Assembly (NCBI RefSeq): GCF_030035675.1
Contig: NC_084487.1
Location: forward strand, 68,285,486 to 68,349,485
Length of the DNA stretch: 64,000 nt
Reading direction: 5' to 3'
DNA from: Rhineura floridana
Taxonomy: Eukaryota > Chordata > Lepidosauria > Squamata > Rhineuridae
A program made the translations under genes and the position numbers. A model generated the notes under the pieces. The model was not told the DNA's origin. It searched no databases and saw nothing but the letters and a program-made list of their open reading frames with translations. Of the stretch, positions 34,847-46,920 are shown one piece after another. How positions within the stretch are numbered: position 1 is the stretch's first letter; every line of letters begins with the position of its first letter.

Positions 34847-37800
34847 CTGAAAAACAAATAAAATAGTTACAAGTCAGCAAGTACATCTATGTTAGTCCAC
34901 ATGTTGAAACCTCTGGAAATATTCACTGCTACTGAGGGGCCAAGAGTGCCAGCTTTAACCAGGAAGTTACTGGTTCTAAACGCTCACTAACTGGTCTTAG
35001 CTACTTTCTCAGCTTAACTGTCCCTTTATAATGGCAGTAATACTACTGACCTTATGTTAGCCACCACAGTACAAGCTCACACAAAGAAGGTCTTTGTACC
35101 TCTCCACTGTTCAGAATGGATGGGAAGGTGGTTCCAGTCCTGGCATCCAATGAATTGTGGGCATGTTCAGCATTGGAGAGGCTGGACCAGTGCAAACAGG
35201 AACTAAGCAGGAAGAGCAAACAGTCCCTTGTGCATTGAGGATTTTTGAGGGCACATTTACTGAGATCTTTCATGAACACCATATATGGTACTGGTGGACA
35301 CAATGGTGCCATGCTGGCAACTCCTGCTATAAAGCCTCAGCTGATTGGCACTTACACCTATCCCTTTTGAATTTTGACACGTATCAATAACCTGATGTCA
35401 GTCTCACCCACCTGTCAATGTTGGTTGACAGAAGATGGGGTACTGAGGAATCCAGCCCACTAGCTATATCTAGCTCCCCACCTATTTTAAAGATTACTTT
35501 TATGGTGATTTTGTTTGGTTGTTGTGAAAAAGGGGGATGGTATTGTAAATATTGCTGTGATTGCCAGAGTGATCATTTTTTGTATGTTTTAATATTTGCA
35601 TTTTTGTATCTATATTAATCTTACATTGTACATTGTTTTGGGACACTTGGCATAAGGTAATTAATAGGTCAAATAATAACAAACAACTCATATTATTAAA
35701 CAGATGACAGCACACAAGGTTGGAAGGGAAGTTTCAAGATGAGTTCACAATGACTATGGGGTACAATATTGAACGCAGAGAAAAGGTAATTGGTTAAGGA
35801 AGAATGAAATGAGTGATAACAATTCTAAAATTTCATTGGAAAGAGAAGGCTAAGCAAAAGGAGAGGAAGATGTTACCCACTTGGGGGTGTCCTAGTGCCC
35901 ACTGGAGAACGTGAATATTAGAATATGGACTGTGGATAACATTGTGTTGGGAATGCTTTTGGGATTATTCTTTTACTTTTCGATATTATTAGGTTATTGT
36001 TCTTTGATCATACTATTGGCATAATAAATTCCAAAAGAAATAAGATACAAGAGAGATAGCAGAATGTAGGATGAACTTAAATTGGGCAAAGCTTAAGGGG
36101 TTTGGGTAAAGAAAAAAATGTAGGAGTCTTTGTCAACTATTAATGGGATCATGGAGAAAAGAGAAATCTGAAACTGGCCTATATCAGGTGAAGAGAATAC
36201 ACATGTTAGTTTGTGTACACTATTAAGTTTGTTTTGAGGAATAATCTTTCATTTACAGTAATGTTTACTTTGAAAGTAACTAAAGTTTTTGTGCATGTCA
36301 ATACTAACAGTATAATTGCTTCCAAGACTATCTCAAATACTGTATGTGAACACTATTAAATGGTAAATATGTATGTGTGTGTGCATATGCATGAAAAAAA
36401 TGAACTATGTGCTTTTTAATTTTTAAGATTTGGTTTTGAATTTTGGGAAGTTAAAAAAAACCTCAGTGTTCCTGTTCTTTTTTGAATTAAGCTATTCTAT
36501 TTATTTGTTTAAGGAAGTTGTAGCCTGCATTTAAATTTTTATAAAATTGCCAAAACAGATAACCAAAAAAACAAAAACATAGCCCAACCCTTTACAACCC
36601 CTGCAAGCAGTTTTCCAGTCAAGTTAACTCCCCCTACTCAGCTGCTTTCCTTTCTACGGAGAAATTCCCATTCCTTTTGGCAACATTTGGGGGAAGGAAG
36701 GGGGACAACAAAATTTATTTATTTATTTATTATTTCAATTTATATACCGCCCTTAGCAGAATAGCTCTCAGGGCGGTGAACAAACAAGGTAAAATACAAT
36801 ATATCATGGTAAAAAATCACAAAAACATGTACAAACAAACAACAGAAAGCACAACAAAAACAAATACAACACAAATTAAGAAGGATACATATTAAAAATA
36901 GAAAGATTAAGAAAATTAAAAGATTAAAATGCCTGGGAGCATAAAAAGGTCTTTACCTGGCACCAGAAAGATAGAAGTGTAGGCGCCAGGCGTACCTCTT
37001 CGGGAAGGCTGTTCCACAACTCAGGGGCCACCACAGAAAAAGCCCTAGATCTAGTAACCACCCTCCGGGCTTCCTGATGAGTTGGTACCCGGAGGAGGGC
37101 CTTAGATTCTGAACGAAGTGAATGGGTAGGTTCATAGCGAGAGAGGCGTTCCACAAGGTATTGAGGTCCCACGCCATGTAAGGCTTTATAGGTCAAAACC
37201 AGCACCTTGAATCTCGCCCGGAAGCAAATAGGGAGCCAGTGCAGACGCGCCAGAATAGGTGTTATATGCGAAGACCGACTGGTCCTCGTCAATAGTCTGG
37301 CAGCCGCGTTCTGCACCAGCTGAAGCTTCCGAACTGTCTTCAAGGGCAGCCCTACGTAGAGCGCATTACAGTAATCCAATCTTGAAGTTACCAGAGCATG
37401 AACAACGGAGGCGAGGTCGTCCCTGTCCAGATAGGGGCGTAGTTGGACTACCAGACGAAGATGGTAAAATGCATTCCGTGCCACCGAGGCCACTTGGGCC
37501 TCGAGAGACAAGGAAGAATCGAAAAGAACCCCCAAACTACGTACCTGTTCTTTCAGGGGGAGTATAACCCCATCCAGAACAGGGTGAACATCCACGATCT
37601 GAGCAGGGAAGGCGTTCACCAGTAGTGTCTCGGTCTTGTCTGGATTGAGTCTCAGTTTATTAGCTCTCATCCAGTCCATTATCACGGTCAGGCAACGGTT
37701 CAGCACATCAACAGACTCACCTGAAGAAGATGAAAAGGAGAAATAGAGCTGCGTGTCATCAGCATATTGATGGCAACGCACTCCAAAACTCCTGATGACC

Positions 37801-38284
37801 GCACCCAGCGGCTGCATGTAGATGTTGAAAAGCATGGGGGACAAGACCGACCCCTGAGGGACTCCACAATGGAGAGTCCATGGTGTCGAGTGATGTTCCC
37901 CAAGCACTACCTTCTGGTGACGGTCCGCGAAGTAGGAGCGGAACCACTGCCAAGCAGTGCCCCCGACACCCAACTCCGCGAGTCTCCCCAGAAGGATACC
38001 ATGGTCGATGGTATCAAACGCCGCTGAGAGATCAAGGAGAATCAACAGAGTCACACTCCCCCTGTCCCTCTCCCGACAAAGGTCATCATACAGGGCGACC
38101 AAGGCTGTTTCGGTGCCAAAACCGGGCCTAAAACCGGATTGAAACGGATCTAGATAATCGGTAAATAAAATAAAAATGCAACACACAGAATCCATTCACA
38201 TGTCTACTTTAGTTGTCCCTCAATTGTGAATTCAATTTGTATGTTTGTATAAACATATTTCAATTTTTTTGTTCATATACCTAC
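34847..38284 (-). other. ZDHHC17 intron
   Basis: 3,438 bp. It holds an L2 (36714-38160) and, at about 35340-35485, a stretch ending 'CTATATCTAGCTCCCCACC' that resembles the right end of the hAT-like element at 38448-39088. The rest (34847-35339 and 35490-36713) is AT-rich with nothing recognised. Confidence 0.9.
36714..38160 (-). mobile_element. L2-type LINE with long open reverse transcriptase frame
   Basis: A minus-strand frame of about 410 codons runs without a stop from FQSGFRPGFGTETALVALYD through LLDLSAAFDTIDHGILLGRL, GVPQGSVLSPMLFNIYMQPL and the catalytic HQYADDTQLYFSFSS box to VRKLQLVQNAAARLLTRTSR and AFSVVAPELWNSLPEEVRLA, ending QAF. The reversed 3' UTR has 'TTATATACCGCCCTTAGCAG' and a (TTTA)n tail at 36714-36735. 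It is 5'-truncated inside RT (the first codons of the frame are host sequence) and is among the youngest LINEs here. It sits about 125 bp downstream of a ZDHHC17 exon in the same orientation as the gene. Confidence 0.95.
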
Positions 38285-38379
38285 TTAAATGGGCTTTCAA
38301 TAGATGTTGTTGTAACTTTAAAGTGCTTATATCGTCTTGCATTCATCCTTTCATTTGTAGTAATACCTAAACAAGAGAT
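38285..38379 (-). CDS. ZDHHC17: ZDHHC17 exon (TTxE motif)
   Basis: Minus-strand acceptor ending CCCCAG, donor AA|GTAGGT. The 95 bases encode ISCLGITTNERMNARRYKHF then KVTTTSIESPF and two bases of Asn. It contains the TTNE motif (the TTxE box conserved after the fourth membrane segment of DHHC enzymes) and part of the conserved cytosolic region. Phase 0 at its start and 2 at its end match its neighbours. The exon is overlapped only by meaningless open frames, so a frame-based search would miss it. Confidence 0.96.
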
Positions 38380-38447
38380 CTGGGGAAAATGGAGAACAAA
38401 ACAACAGTATTTAGACTTTTTGAAGTTATAGTATATAAACCCACTAA

Positions 38448-39088
38448 AGCAGGCATGGAGAACTTCTGGTCTGTGGGCCTAATTAGGCCCAACATGGACC
38501 TCAATTTAGTCCACAGGGTAGTTTTCCTGAAACCATCCCACTTGCCCACATATCATGTTATATGTGTCATCAGGTGTGGGGCAGGAAGAGATGTGATTGC
38601 CAGATCACAATGTGGATCCTTAAAGTGTGCTCCCAATTGTTCCATCAGCAAGGAAGTCTCACTGTTACCACCAATCAGCTGCCTGCTGGGATTGCTTGTG
38701 CTACAGAGTTCCTCATGGGTTATTCTCTAGCACAGTTTACCCCTGCTGAACTCAATGATGCAGCTGATGCTAGCAGCCTTGGAGCTCATCAGTTGACAGG
38801 TACTAACGCAGAGCCCAATGAAATCGGCTGCACTATGACTTTCCCACAGGGAACTCAGTAGTGCAGCTGATCCCTGCAGAAAATAGAGCTTGAAGCCAGA
38901 ACCAGTCAGCTGTAATTTCAAGCCCACCTTGCTTGGGCTGCGCTATAAAGGAAAAATGGGTTATCTGACCTCATAGTGATGTCAAGTGATTGACAGGTGG
39001 GCAAGACACCACCCATCTGTCAAAGTGGCCTGTTGGGTGGAGGAACCCAGCATCTAGCCTACTGACTGGATCTAGTTCCCCATCAATG
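38448..39088 (+). mobile_element. hAT-like non-autonomous element (tentative)
   Basis: The left end 'GCAGGCATGGAGAACTTCTG' and the right end 'TCTAGTTCCCCATCAATGC' (reverse GCATTGATGGGGAACTAGA) are imperfect inverted repeats. A shorter relative of the right part lies at 35340-35485. No transposase frame. Ends approximate. Confidence 0.5.
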
Positions 39089-39491
39089 CACAAAATAAAA
39101 GAAAGGTTCTACATGTTTCAGAAACACATTTTCACAACACAGTTTAGCACTAAGAAGAAACAGGTTATATCTAAATGGAATACGTTTTGTATATTGCATG
39201 CTAGTGGAGGTTCTGTTCACATGCAAAAGTACTCTTTGGTACATTAGAGCTATACAGATTGCTACTATGAACCACGATGCACAAAATGAGAACTCTTAAT
39301 CAATAGGTTCAAGGATTTCTTTTAGAAAACATTCAAAAAGTAACTTTGGGCTTGCTGAATAGAAAGTTTAGTTACCATAAGATTAGACTCTTTTTTCTTT
39401 GTTAATCTTTTTCTATTTCTACTCCAAAGTGTTCTATCTTGTTCTTTCTTGGAATATCTACTTAAACGTATGAAAAATTATTAGTATTATA

Positions 39492-39820
39492 TTATTTGGG
39501 AAGGCTATAGTTCAATGGCACAGTATCTGCTTTGCATGCAGAAGGTCCCACATTCAATCCCTGACATTTCCAGGTAGGACCGAGGGAGAACCCAGAGCTT
39601 GGCAAAGTTACTTTTTTGAACTACAACTCCCATCAGCCCAATCCAGTGGCCGTGATGTCTGGGGCTGATGGGAGTTGTAGTTCAAAAAAGTAACTTTTCC
39701 AAGCTCTGAGAACCCTGGCTGAAATCCTGAAGAACCACTGCCAGTCAGTGTAAATAACAGTGACCTAGATGGACCAAATGTCTGACTCAGTATAAGGCAG
39801 CTTCCTACTTTGCCTGTTAT
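39492..39820 (+). repeat. tRNA-derived SINE split by a MITE
   Basis: Left part 'GCATGCAGAAGGTCCCACAT' and right part 'GACTCAGTATAAGGCAGCTT' belong to the family at 31383-31566. They are separated by the 114-bp palindromic element at 39594-39707. Confidence 0.8.
39594..39707. mobile_element. 114-bp palindromic hAT MITE
   Basis: Starts AGAGCTTGGCAAAGTTAC and ends GTAACTTTTCCAAGCTCT. The arms, about 45 bp each, are nearly perfect inverted copies. The 8-bp GAGAACCC occurs directly on both sides (39586-39593 and 39708-39715), a textbook hAT target duplication. Confidence 0.9.
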
Positions 39821-39869
39821 TTTGATAGAGTGATACTAATAGGCAGTGTTTGGATGATCATACCATGGC

Positions 39870-40057
39870 TTAATAATCTGAGATATTGACGGGCTTTGCT
39901 CCTCCCTTCAGGCAAGCAAGCAAACATACCAGGAAGTCTCAGTTAACTACAGTTTCCCATTGTGTCCAAACAGGAAATTGATAGTTAATGAATTCCAAAC
40001 AAGCCAGGATATTAAGCCAACTTTAAATAGTGGCTTTAAATTCTGGCTTTTTCAGAA
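39870..40057. repeat. Left arm of an inverted repeat around the old DIRS
   Basis: 'GCTTTGCTCCTCCCTTCAGG', 'AAGTCTCAGTTAACTACAGT' and 'GTCCAAACAGGAA' recur inverted at 45871-45955. The pair flanks the DIRS element and is probably one palindromic DNA element split by it. Confidence 0.55.
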
Positions 40058-40085
40058 TAGATCCTTAATCTTACTGTAAAACGGT

Positions 40086-40222
40086 CTTCTATGTGCCTGT
40101 AAAGATTATTTCAGGTTGGAGTTGAGCTTCACCTTGTTGAAGGCAGAAAGGAATTCTGTTCAAATTTGCAGGCTCTTCTAGCCCACCCCTTACCATGGAG
40201 AACAGTTCTTTATGACAAGCCA
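40086..40222 (+). repeat. Left inverted terminal repeat, old DIRS
   Basis: For example 'CAAATTTGCAGGCTCTTCTA' and 'CACCCCTTACCATGGAGAAC' pair with 'GAAGAGCCTGCAAATCTG' and 'CTCTATGGTAAGGGGCAG' at 45735-45867. Confidence 0.88.
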
Positions 40223-40338
40223 GAGAAAAAACACATAATAGAACAGCGACAAATGGAACACACATAAAGAGGTGCACCTCTGCTAGAACAACATAATGGT
40301 ATTAAAACATGCAGCCCAAAAAGATAGGGAGTGGCCCT

Positions 40339-40418
40339 GAGATCATCTTTACATGTACGCAGAAGACTGCTTTATAGTATGACCAAAGGTCTCTTCTCCT
40401 GTGCATGTAAGATGATCT
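40339..40418. repeat. Internal complementary region, old DIRS
   Basis: GAGATCATCTTTACATGTAC copies the reversed left end, and GCATGTAAGATGATCTAAGG copies the reversed right end, joined through 'TATAGTATGACCAAAGGTCT'. It forms a circle-junction template as known for DIRS-1. It lies just beyond the recombinase 3' end. Confidence 0.85.
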
Positions 40419-43400
40419 AAGGGGACATACTAAAGCTGACCAGTGTAGAGTGTGTAATAAAAAGGGCTGCTGAAAAACTGAAACAAAGAGGAACATACTA
40501 CTGAGCTAGTGGAATGTGCTGCAACACTCTCCGCCCAAATGCTGCCTCAGCAGAAGTATAAGTGTCAACTTTGTTATGTTTGATGAATATATTAGGCCTA
40601 GCCCATGTTGCCATCCCACAAACCTCTTGAAGAGTCATGTTGAGGGAAAATAAAGTAGCAGTAGTTGCTGACCTGGTAGAATGAACTAGGATTTTAGATG
40701 GTGGCCTGAGACTCAGGGAGTGATAAACCAAGGCTATGCAGGCCTTAATCCATCTAGTTAAGATGGAGGTGGACACTTCCCCCCCCAAGATGATTGGTGA
40801 GATGAAACAAAAAGTGCATCATTTCTATGAAAGGGCTTGGTCCGGGCAATACACACCTTTAAGGGCCTCCTGACATCTAAAGACTACCAAGACTTTTTGG
40901 TAGGGTGGAGGGAAGAAGGACAGAAGCAAGCAAGGATGAGTTCCTGCTGACAGTGAAAGATGGAAAGAACTTGAAGCCGGAGAGAATAGTGTGGATTATC
41001 ATCCTGTCCTTGTGAAAAATACGTAGGATTTGTGCATTGAAAGTGCATTAAGTTCCGATACCTTCCCAGCCAAAGTGACAGCGATCAAGAACAGTACTCT
41101 GAAGGAGAGGATACAAAGTGATACTGTCCGCAGAGGCTCAAATGGAGACCACTGTAGAGCTGTCAACATTTTATGTAAATCCCATGTAGGAAATCTATGT
41201 TCGGTCATGATTAGCAGATAGTGTGGCTCCCCTGAGGAAACGGTTCAGATAGGGATGAATTCCCAAAGTGTTTTCCAGAAGTTTCAAAAATACAGCAGAC
41301 AGCAGAAGCTTGATGTCTCAAAGTATTGGGCCAGAGACCCAAGGAGACCATCTTGAAGAAAAAAAACTTTCTTAATGCCAGCCTTCTTTGGAGTGACACA
41401 TTTCTTAGCACACTGCAAAAACACCTTCTAGGTACTCTCATAAATACACAGCATGATGAACCGCTGGAGGCAAGCATGGTGTCGATTAAAGATGAAGATA
41501 GGCCCACCTCTCAATAAAGATCCAGCCACACTAGATCCAGATGAAACAGAGGACCCTGAGACAGCAGATCCCCTCTTTAAGGTAATATCCACTGTTGACC
41601 CATTGCAAAGATGAGCATCTCCAAAAACCATGGCCTGTATGGCCAGAATGGAGCCACCAGAAACACAGTCACCCTGATTTTCCAAAGCACCATGTATAGA
41701 AGTGGAATCAAGAGGAAAGGCATATAATAGCCCTCTGTGCCAGGGGACGTTGACAGCATCCACCACATCTGCTGCTGGGACTACAAAATGGGAAAAGAAC
41801 CTGTTGATCTGATGGTTCAGGGGAGAAGTGAACAAGTCCACATGAGGTTTTCCATAGACACAAGATGGCTCAGAACATGTCCTCGTGCAGCTTCCATTTC
41901 CTTTGCTAAACTTGCTCTTGACTGAGACAGTCTGCCTGCACACTGCCTTCCCCTTTCAAGTGTTCAGCTGACAGGGAAACAAGATTTTCTTGGACCCAGT
42001 GAAGGAGAAGGGAAGCCTCTTCCTGAAGATGCAACGATCACATGCCCCCTTGCCGTATCACACAGGCTTTGGCAGTCACATTGTCAGTCCTGACCAGGAA
42101 CACCCAAAGAGGTCTAAGGTGTGCAAGACATTGTAGTGCAAGGTGGATGATCTGGAGCTTCAGCGAGTTAATGGGAAGATGGGACTCCTCTCTCAACTAC
42201 ACTCCTTAAACTATCTGTCCCTCACAAATGGTCCCCAACTGGACAGGCTGGCATCGGAAGATAATCCAAGGTGGATCCTGCAGGGCTACTCTCCTCTGAA
42301 GGTTGTCCTCCTGCAATCGCCAGAGTAGAGACTGATGGATGAGGTGAGGGAGAGAGACCTGCAGGTGATGTCTGGCCATGAGTTGGAAAGGCAGCAATGC
42401 CCATTGTAGAGGACTGGTGTGATGTCTCGCCCATGGGGTAATTTGGATGGCTGATATCATGAGGCCTAGGAGACCACCAATTTCATGAGGTCCACAGACC
42501 CAAACAGAAGAACTGATCGAACGGCCTGCTGGAGTTTGAAAATTTGCTCTAGAGACAAGGGCAGCAGCCCTCTGTCTTGTGTCCAACATAGCCCCAAGGT
42601 GCTGAAGTTGTCAAGAAGGGAAAACAAGACTTTTCTCCTGATTGATCAGGAATCCATGAACCTTGGCGTATGCTAAGGTGACATGCAGATCCTCCCAGGC
42701 TTTTGTGAGAGGAGACCAAATTAGCAGGTTGTCTAGATACAGAAGCACATTAATCCCTTGCAATCTGAAGTCTACCACCAGGGTGACCACAATTTTTGTG
42801 AACACCCAGCAGAGATTCACAGTAGATGATGAATGGCCTCCTGTATCCTGGCCCTCTTGACCGCTTTGGAGGAGAGAAGCAATGGCAGAAATTTCTGAGG
42901 AGGATATGAGGTAAATTCCAGGCAAAGCCCATGCCTCCAAGTCTGCAGTACCTAAAGAGCTCTTCACGTTGCCTGCTATGTGCCCACAAGCTTCTGTAGT
43001 CGACCCCCAACCGGAGGTGTCAGAAGTGATGTTTATTGCCTCTGGACTGCGTGCCCAATGTAAACTTGCCCAATGTTATTGTTGTTGGCCTCTAATGTTA
43101 GATCATGGTCTATTCCAGGAGGGATGGATTGAGCAAGGCCCCTTCCCTGAGCTGCCAATCTAGAACCCCAAAACGACTGGCTCAAATGATATGGGTGAAA
43201 GAGTCTCTGAAAGGACAGCTTACTCTCCTTTTTCTCTGAGGAAGGGAGCACCTTCTTTTTACCCTTAGATTCAACCAAAGCTTTTTCCAATGCTACATCC
43301 CCAAACAGCTTACCTCCTATGTAAGGCTCTGTCGCCAAACTGTTGAAAGCTGTGGCATCTGCCTCCCAAGAGCACAACGAAAGAGACTGTCTGAGAAAGA

Positions 43401-43534
43401 CTCTGGCTGTCAAGACCCATACAGAAAATTGTGCTGCGTCCATACCAGCACCTGCCATGAAGGCAACAGCCCTCGAGATCTTGAGACTGATGGAAGCAAG
43501 TGAGATCCTGCGTAGGTCCATCCATCAAATCATC

Positions 43535-43905
43535 ATCATCTTCTTCATCTTCTTCTTATTTATATACCGCATTTCCCACAAATACACATGTGCTCAAAGC
43601 GGTTCACACAAATAGTCCAAATGCAATAGCACAACACATAATAAAAAGTATAATCACTCATTAAGAAAAAAATATATACATCAAAGCATAAATGAGCATA
43701 AAGCTCAACAACAAAGCCAAAGCAAAAATATTTAAAAACTAACCCCCAAGCTGATACAAAAATCTCTTCCATCTCCCAAACCCCCCATAGCTCAACCCAA
43801 AGGACCAGAAAGTCTTCTGAAAGAAGCTGCTTTTGAAGGCTTCTAGGGCTGGAGGGTGGGGCAAGGCAGGTGGAAATAGCCTCCCCTGATGACAAACCAA
43901 GTCTC
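43535..43905 (-). repeat. LINE 3' fragment inserted in the old DIRS
   Basis: 'TTTATATACCGCATTTCCCA' and 'CTCAAAGCGGTTCACACAAA' are the reversed 3' end of an L2-like LINE, followed by a diverged piece of its ORF end (43800-43905). It lies within gag-like sequence, so it postdates the DIRS insertion. Confidence 0.7.
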
Positions 43906-45734
43906 TCTCCCCTCATCTTCCCACTATAGTAAGATAGCCCTTACGAATACTGAAGATGTGGCCACAGCCCGCAGCACCAGAGCACTAGCATCATTCACGT
44001 TCCACAAGCCCAAGTCCGTTCTGCGGACCAGGGTGTCTTTGAGCTGTGCATCAGAATCCTTTGGGTTCAAAGGAGGATTAACTAAAACCGAAATTGGTGC
44101 ATCTATGAGGGAAAGTTTCAGCTGATCCATCTGATGCTGTTTGAGAACATAATGCTTAGTTACCTAAAGAGACAAACTTTTTGCATTGCAGAGGGCTGGT
44201 AAATTCAGATTAGATGACCTTAGGCAAACGAGGAGAAAAGTGAACCACTCTAGACTAGGTTGAAGTCCTGGACAAACAGCTACCACTCTAGAGGTAGAGG
44301 TAGCTGGAGGGTTATCTTTAGAAGAAAGGTCCAGTAACTATCATTTTGCAAAAGGGAAGATAGCATGCATCTTGAAAGAGGTGAGTGGAAGTTGTCTCCT
44401 CAGAGTCCAATGCACCACTTCATTCCTCCTCATCCCAAAAAATTAGTTCAGAATCCAGATCTATAGATTCATCCTGCGCAGACTGTTGAACCCTCAGACC
44501 CCTCACTCGTCCCCTAGGTGCGTCATGAAGGTTAGGAGAGGTATGCACATTGAAATTTCTGGATGCTAACTGTTGAGAAGGAGGAGCAACAGAAGTGGAT
44601 GGCGCAATCTGCTGAGAGGGAGGTGCTGTCTGTAATAAGGATGTATTCTACTGGGACATAGATGTAGTCTGTGGAGGAACCTGGTGTAGAGGCTGGAACT
44701 TCTTATAAATGGCAGCCAATAAGGAGTCTTTCAACTGCTGAAGCACGGAGTCATGCACAGGAGGGGAGACCACAGAACAATACTGGCCAGGCAGGACCAT
44801 ACCATGTCCCATGGAGAAGCCAGGTAAGGAAGAAGTGGTGGGGGCCTGAAAGGAGCATGAGGGTTGTGCTGTGCTGGGGTCCTGAAAGCTCATGAAGTTC
44901 TCAAGAGAATGACTGGGAAGAAATGATTGTCCTAAGGTGCATGGATATATGTCTTCCTTCCTCATTTGAGTGTAATTCCTGCACCCTGCCAGTGCTTAGG
45001 GAGAATGCCACAGCCCCATTGCAGGCTTCAGGTCTTGCACACAGAGTCTGTGAGTTAAATGGACCCAATGTGGGGACCACAAAATCACTCACAACCTCCC
45101 AAGCCTCCCTGCCCACTGTTTCATTTAGAACAAAAACACCCTCTAGTCGATTAGTGTGTGTGGAGGAGTTGTTGACAGCCACGACTTGCAAAAGTCACTG
45201 ATGATGATAGTCAAGGAGTTACCTATGAGACAGGAAGAAGCAGCGTTGGAAGCAGGAAAGGATGATTTCTCCTTGGCCCATGGCCATGTAGTGATAGGCT
45301 GCACTAACGGGCCTAGCAGGACTTAATGGGGCTTAAAATGGGTCAATGTCTTCCTGTATAACTGAAAAACCTGATGAAATTGCCTCTGTGGACGAAGGGA
45401 AGGTGGGGCTGTCGTTGACAATGAAGCAAAAATTATGAATAGATGGAGCAGCAGAGAATGCAGAAGGTGAAGCAGGTAGTAATAGTGATGAGGTGGGGGC
45501 TGAAGTGGGCCTGTGACCAGGATTGGAATGATGAGCTGAAGAAAAATCTTCACAGTTCATGCATTGGGGGAGGGGGAGAGGACAGCCCAAAACAGGAAAT
45601 GAAAAGGGTTTGGGAGGAGATACGGGTAACAGACAGAAAGGATGCAGGAGCTCACAGAAAATAAGTCAAACATATAAAAGTATATAAGCCTGAGAGGGAG
45701 AACAGAGAGCGCAAAGGCAAGCATGTCAGGAGAA

Positions 45735-45867
45735 GGCAGAAAGAGCACTGTTCTCTATGGTAAGGGGCAGGTTGGAAGAGCCTGCAAATCTGAACAGTGT
45801 TCCTTTCTGCCCTCATCCACAAAGTGGAGCTCAACTCCTACTTGAGATAATCTTACATATATGGGAG
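45735..45867 (-). repeat. Right inverted terminal repeat, old DIRS
   Basis: Inverted partner of 40086-40222. Confidence 0.88.
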
Positions 45868-45870
45868 ACG

Positions 45871-45990
45871 CCATTAACCATAGTTCCTGGTTTGGACGTA
45901 AACTATAGCTAACTGAGACTCCTGGGTTGTGTGAAGGGAAGAGCAAAGCAGCTGCATGCAGGAGAATGAATGTCCAATTGTCCTAATGTG
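45871..45990. repeat. Right arm of an inverted repeat around the old DIRS
   Basis: 'CTGGTTTGGACGTAAACTAT' and 'AACTGAGACTCCTGGGTTGT' read inverted relative to 39895-40000. Confidence 0.55.
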
Positions 45991-46014
45991 GTCAAGAACC
46001 CCCTGTTCATCATC

Positions 46015-46130
46015 ACCACTAATAATGATGATGATAATAATAACAACAATAATAATTTATATCCCACTTTTCCTCCCAGGAGGAGCCCAGAACAGCAAAT
46101 AACGGCGAAAACACTAAAAACGTAAAATTC
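46015..46130 (-). repeat. LINE 3' end (L2/CR1 type)
   Basis: (AATAAT)n followed by 'TTTATATCCCACTTTTCCTC' and 'CCAGGAGGAGCCCAGAACAG', the reverse of the 3' end seen at 27165-27232. Confidence 0.65.
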
Positions 46131-46920
46131 TAAACACCACCACCCTTAAAAAGCAATTCCAACTCAATTTGTTATCGAAAACGAAACAAACGAAACAAAA
46201 AACAACACTTGAAACACAGGCTTCCAAAACACTAATAGCTACTTGTAAAAACTGGACAGTGTTTCGTTGATGGAAGTTTTTTGCCAGCAGAACAGCTGCA
46301 TCCAATATGTACTGGACTCCTAAGTCTTTTCTAACCCCCCCCCGATGCGTTTCTGCCACTCATGATCAGTTTATGGTAAGATGCATAAAAACAGATTGGA
46401 AACCAGCCATTTTTTCCATCATTTTGTATACCCAAACCAGCCAAGTTCCATAGTGCTGACATCAAATCTGATGCCATCCACAGACTTGGGAAATAACCTC
46501 ATTTCAAGTTTGATGCTTTGCATTAAAGAAATAGAAAAGGGCTGCAATATGTATACAGATCCTTACATATGTGCTTCCTTTCTAAGGCAGAACGCACTCC
46601 ATACTTGCAGTGGAATAATGCCTCAGTTGTATCCAGTGGTGTTGTTCAGATGAGAGTAAGGCATCTGTCAGCAGAATTAGGAGGTAAGAAATTTTTGATG
46701 ATTCTCTGTCCCGTCTGTAGCCCTACGCATCCCCAAATCTGCTCTAGAACATCTCCAATCCATTTGAAGCAGATTTAGAGGTGGAGGGTACAAGGGGAAA
46801 GGGGTGGTGGAAACCATAAACTGCTCCCCTCCCTATTCCACTGACAGAAGCCTTACTGTCAGCTGAACAACACTGTTGAATGCAACCCCCTGTGTGTGCA
46901 TATTAAGTGATTTTTCCTAC

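Larger units (their letters stand above)
40058..45870 (-). mobile_element. DIRS-type tyrosine-recombinase retroelement, old (fossil)
   Basis: Inverted terminal repeats at about 40086-40222 and 45735-45867, plus an internal complementary region at 40339-40418 that repeats both ends in reverse. This is the hallmark of the DIRS order. Minus-strand parts in order are gag-like (45201-44648 and 43521-43033), reverse transcriptase remnants (42967-42611), RNase H region (about 42589-41430), and tyrosine recombinase (41208-40999 FPTWDLHKMLTALQWSPFEP; 40788-40498 with LVHSTRSATTATLFS, the HxxR motif). It is heavily decayed, with a dozen or more breaks, and has a LINE fragment inserted at about 43535-43905. 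Its arms have diverged by roughly a fifth, so it is clearly older than the DIRS element at 51577-58736. Confidence 0.88.
38380..46920 (-). other. ZDHHC17 intron
   Basis: 8,541 bp, most of it mobile DNA: hAT-like element, SINE with nested MITE, and an old DIRS element. The segments 39089-39490 and 46131-46920 hold nothing I recognise. Confidence 0.9.

Noticed and set aside
38387-38861. Plus-strand open frames of 99-113 codons around 38389-38861
   Set aside because: They lie within a non-autonomous hAT-like repeat and show no domain.
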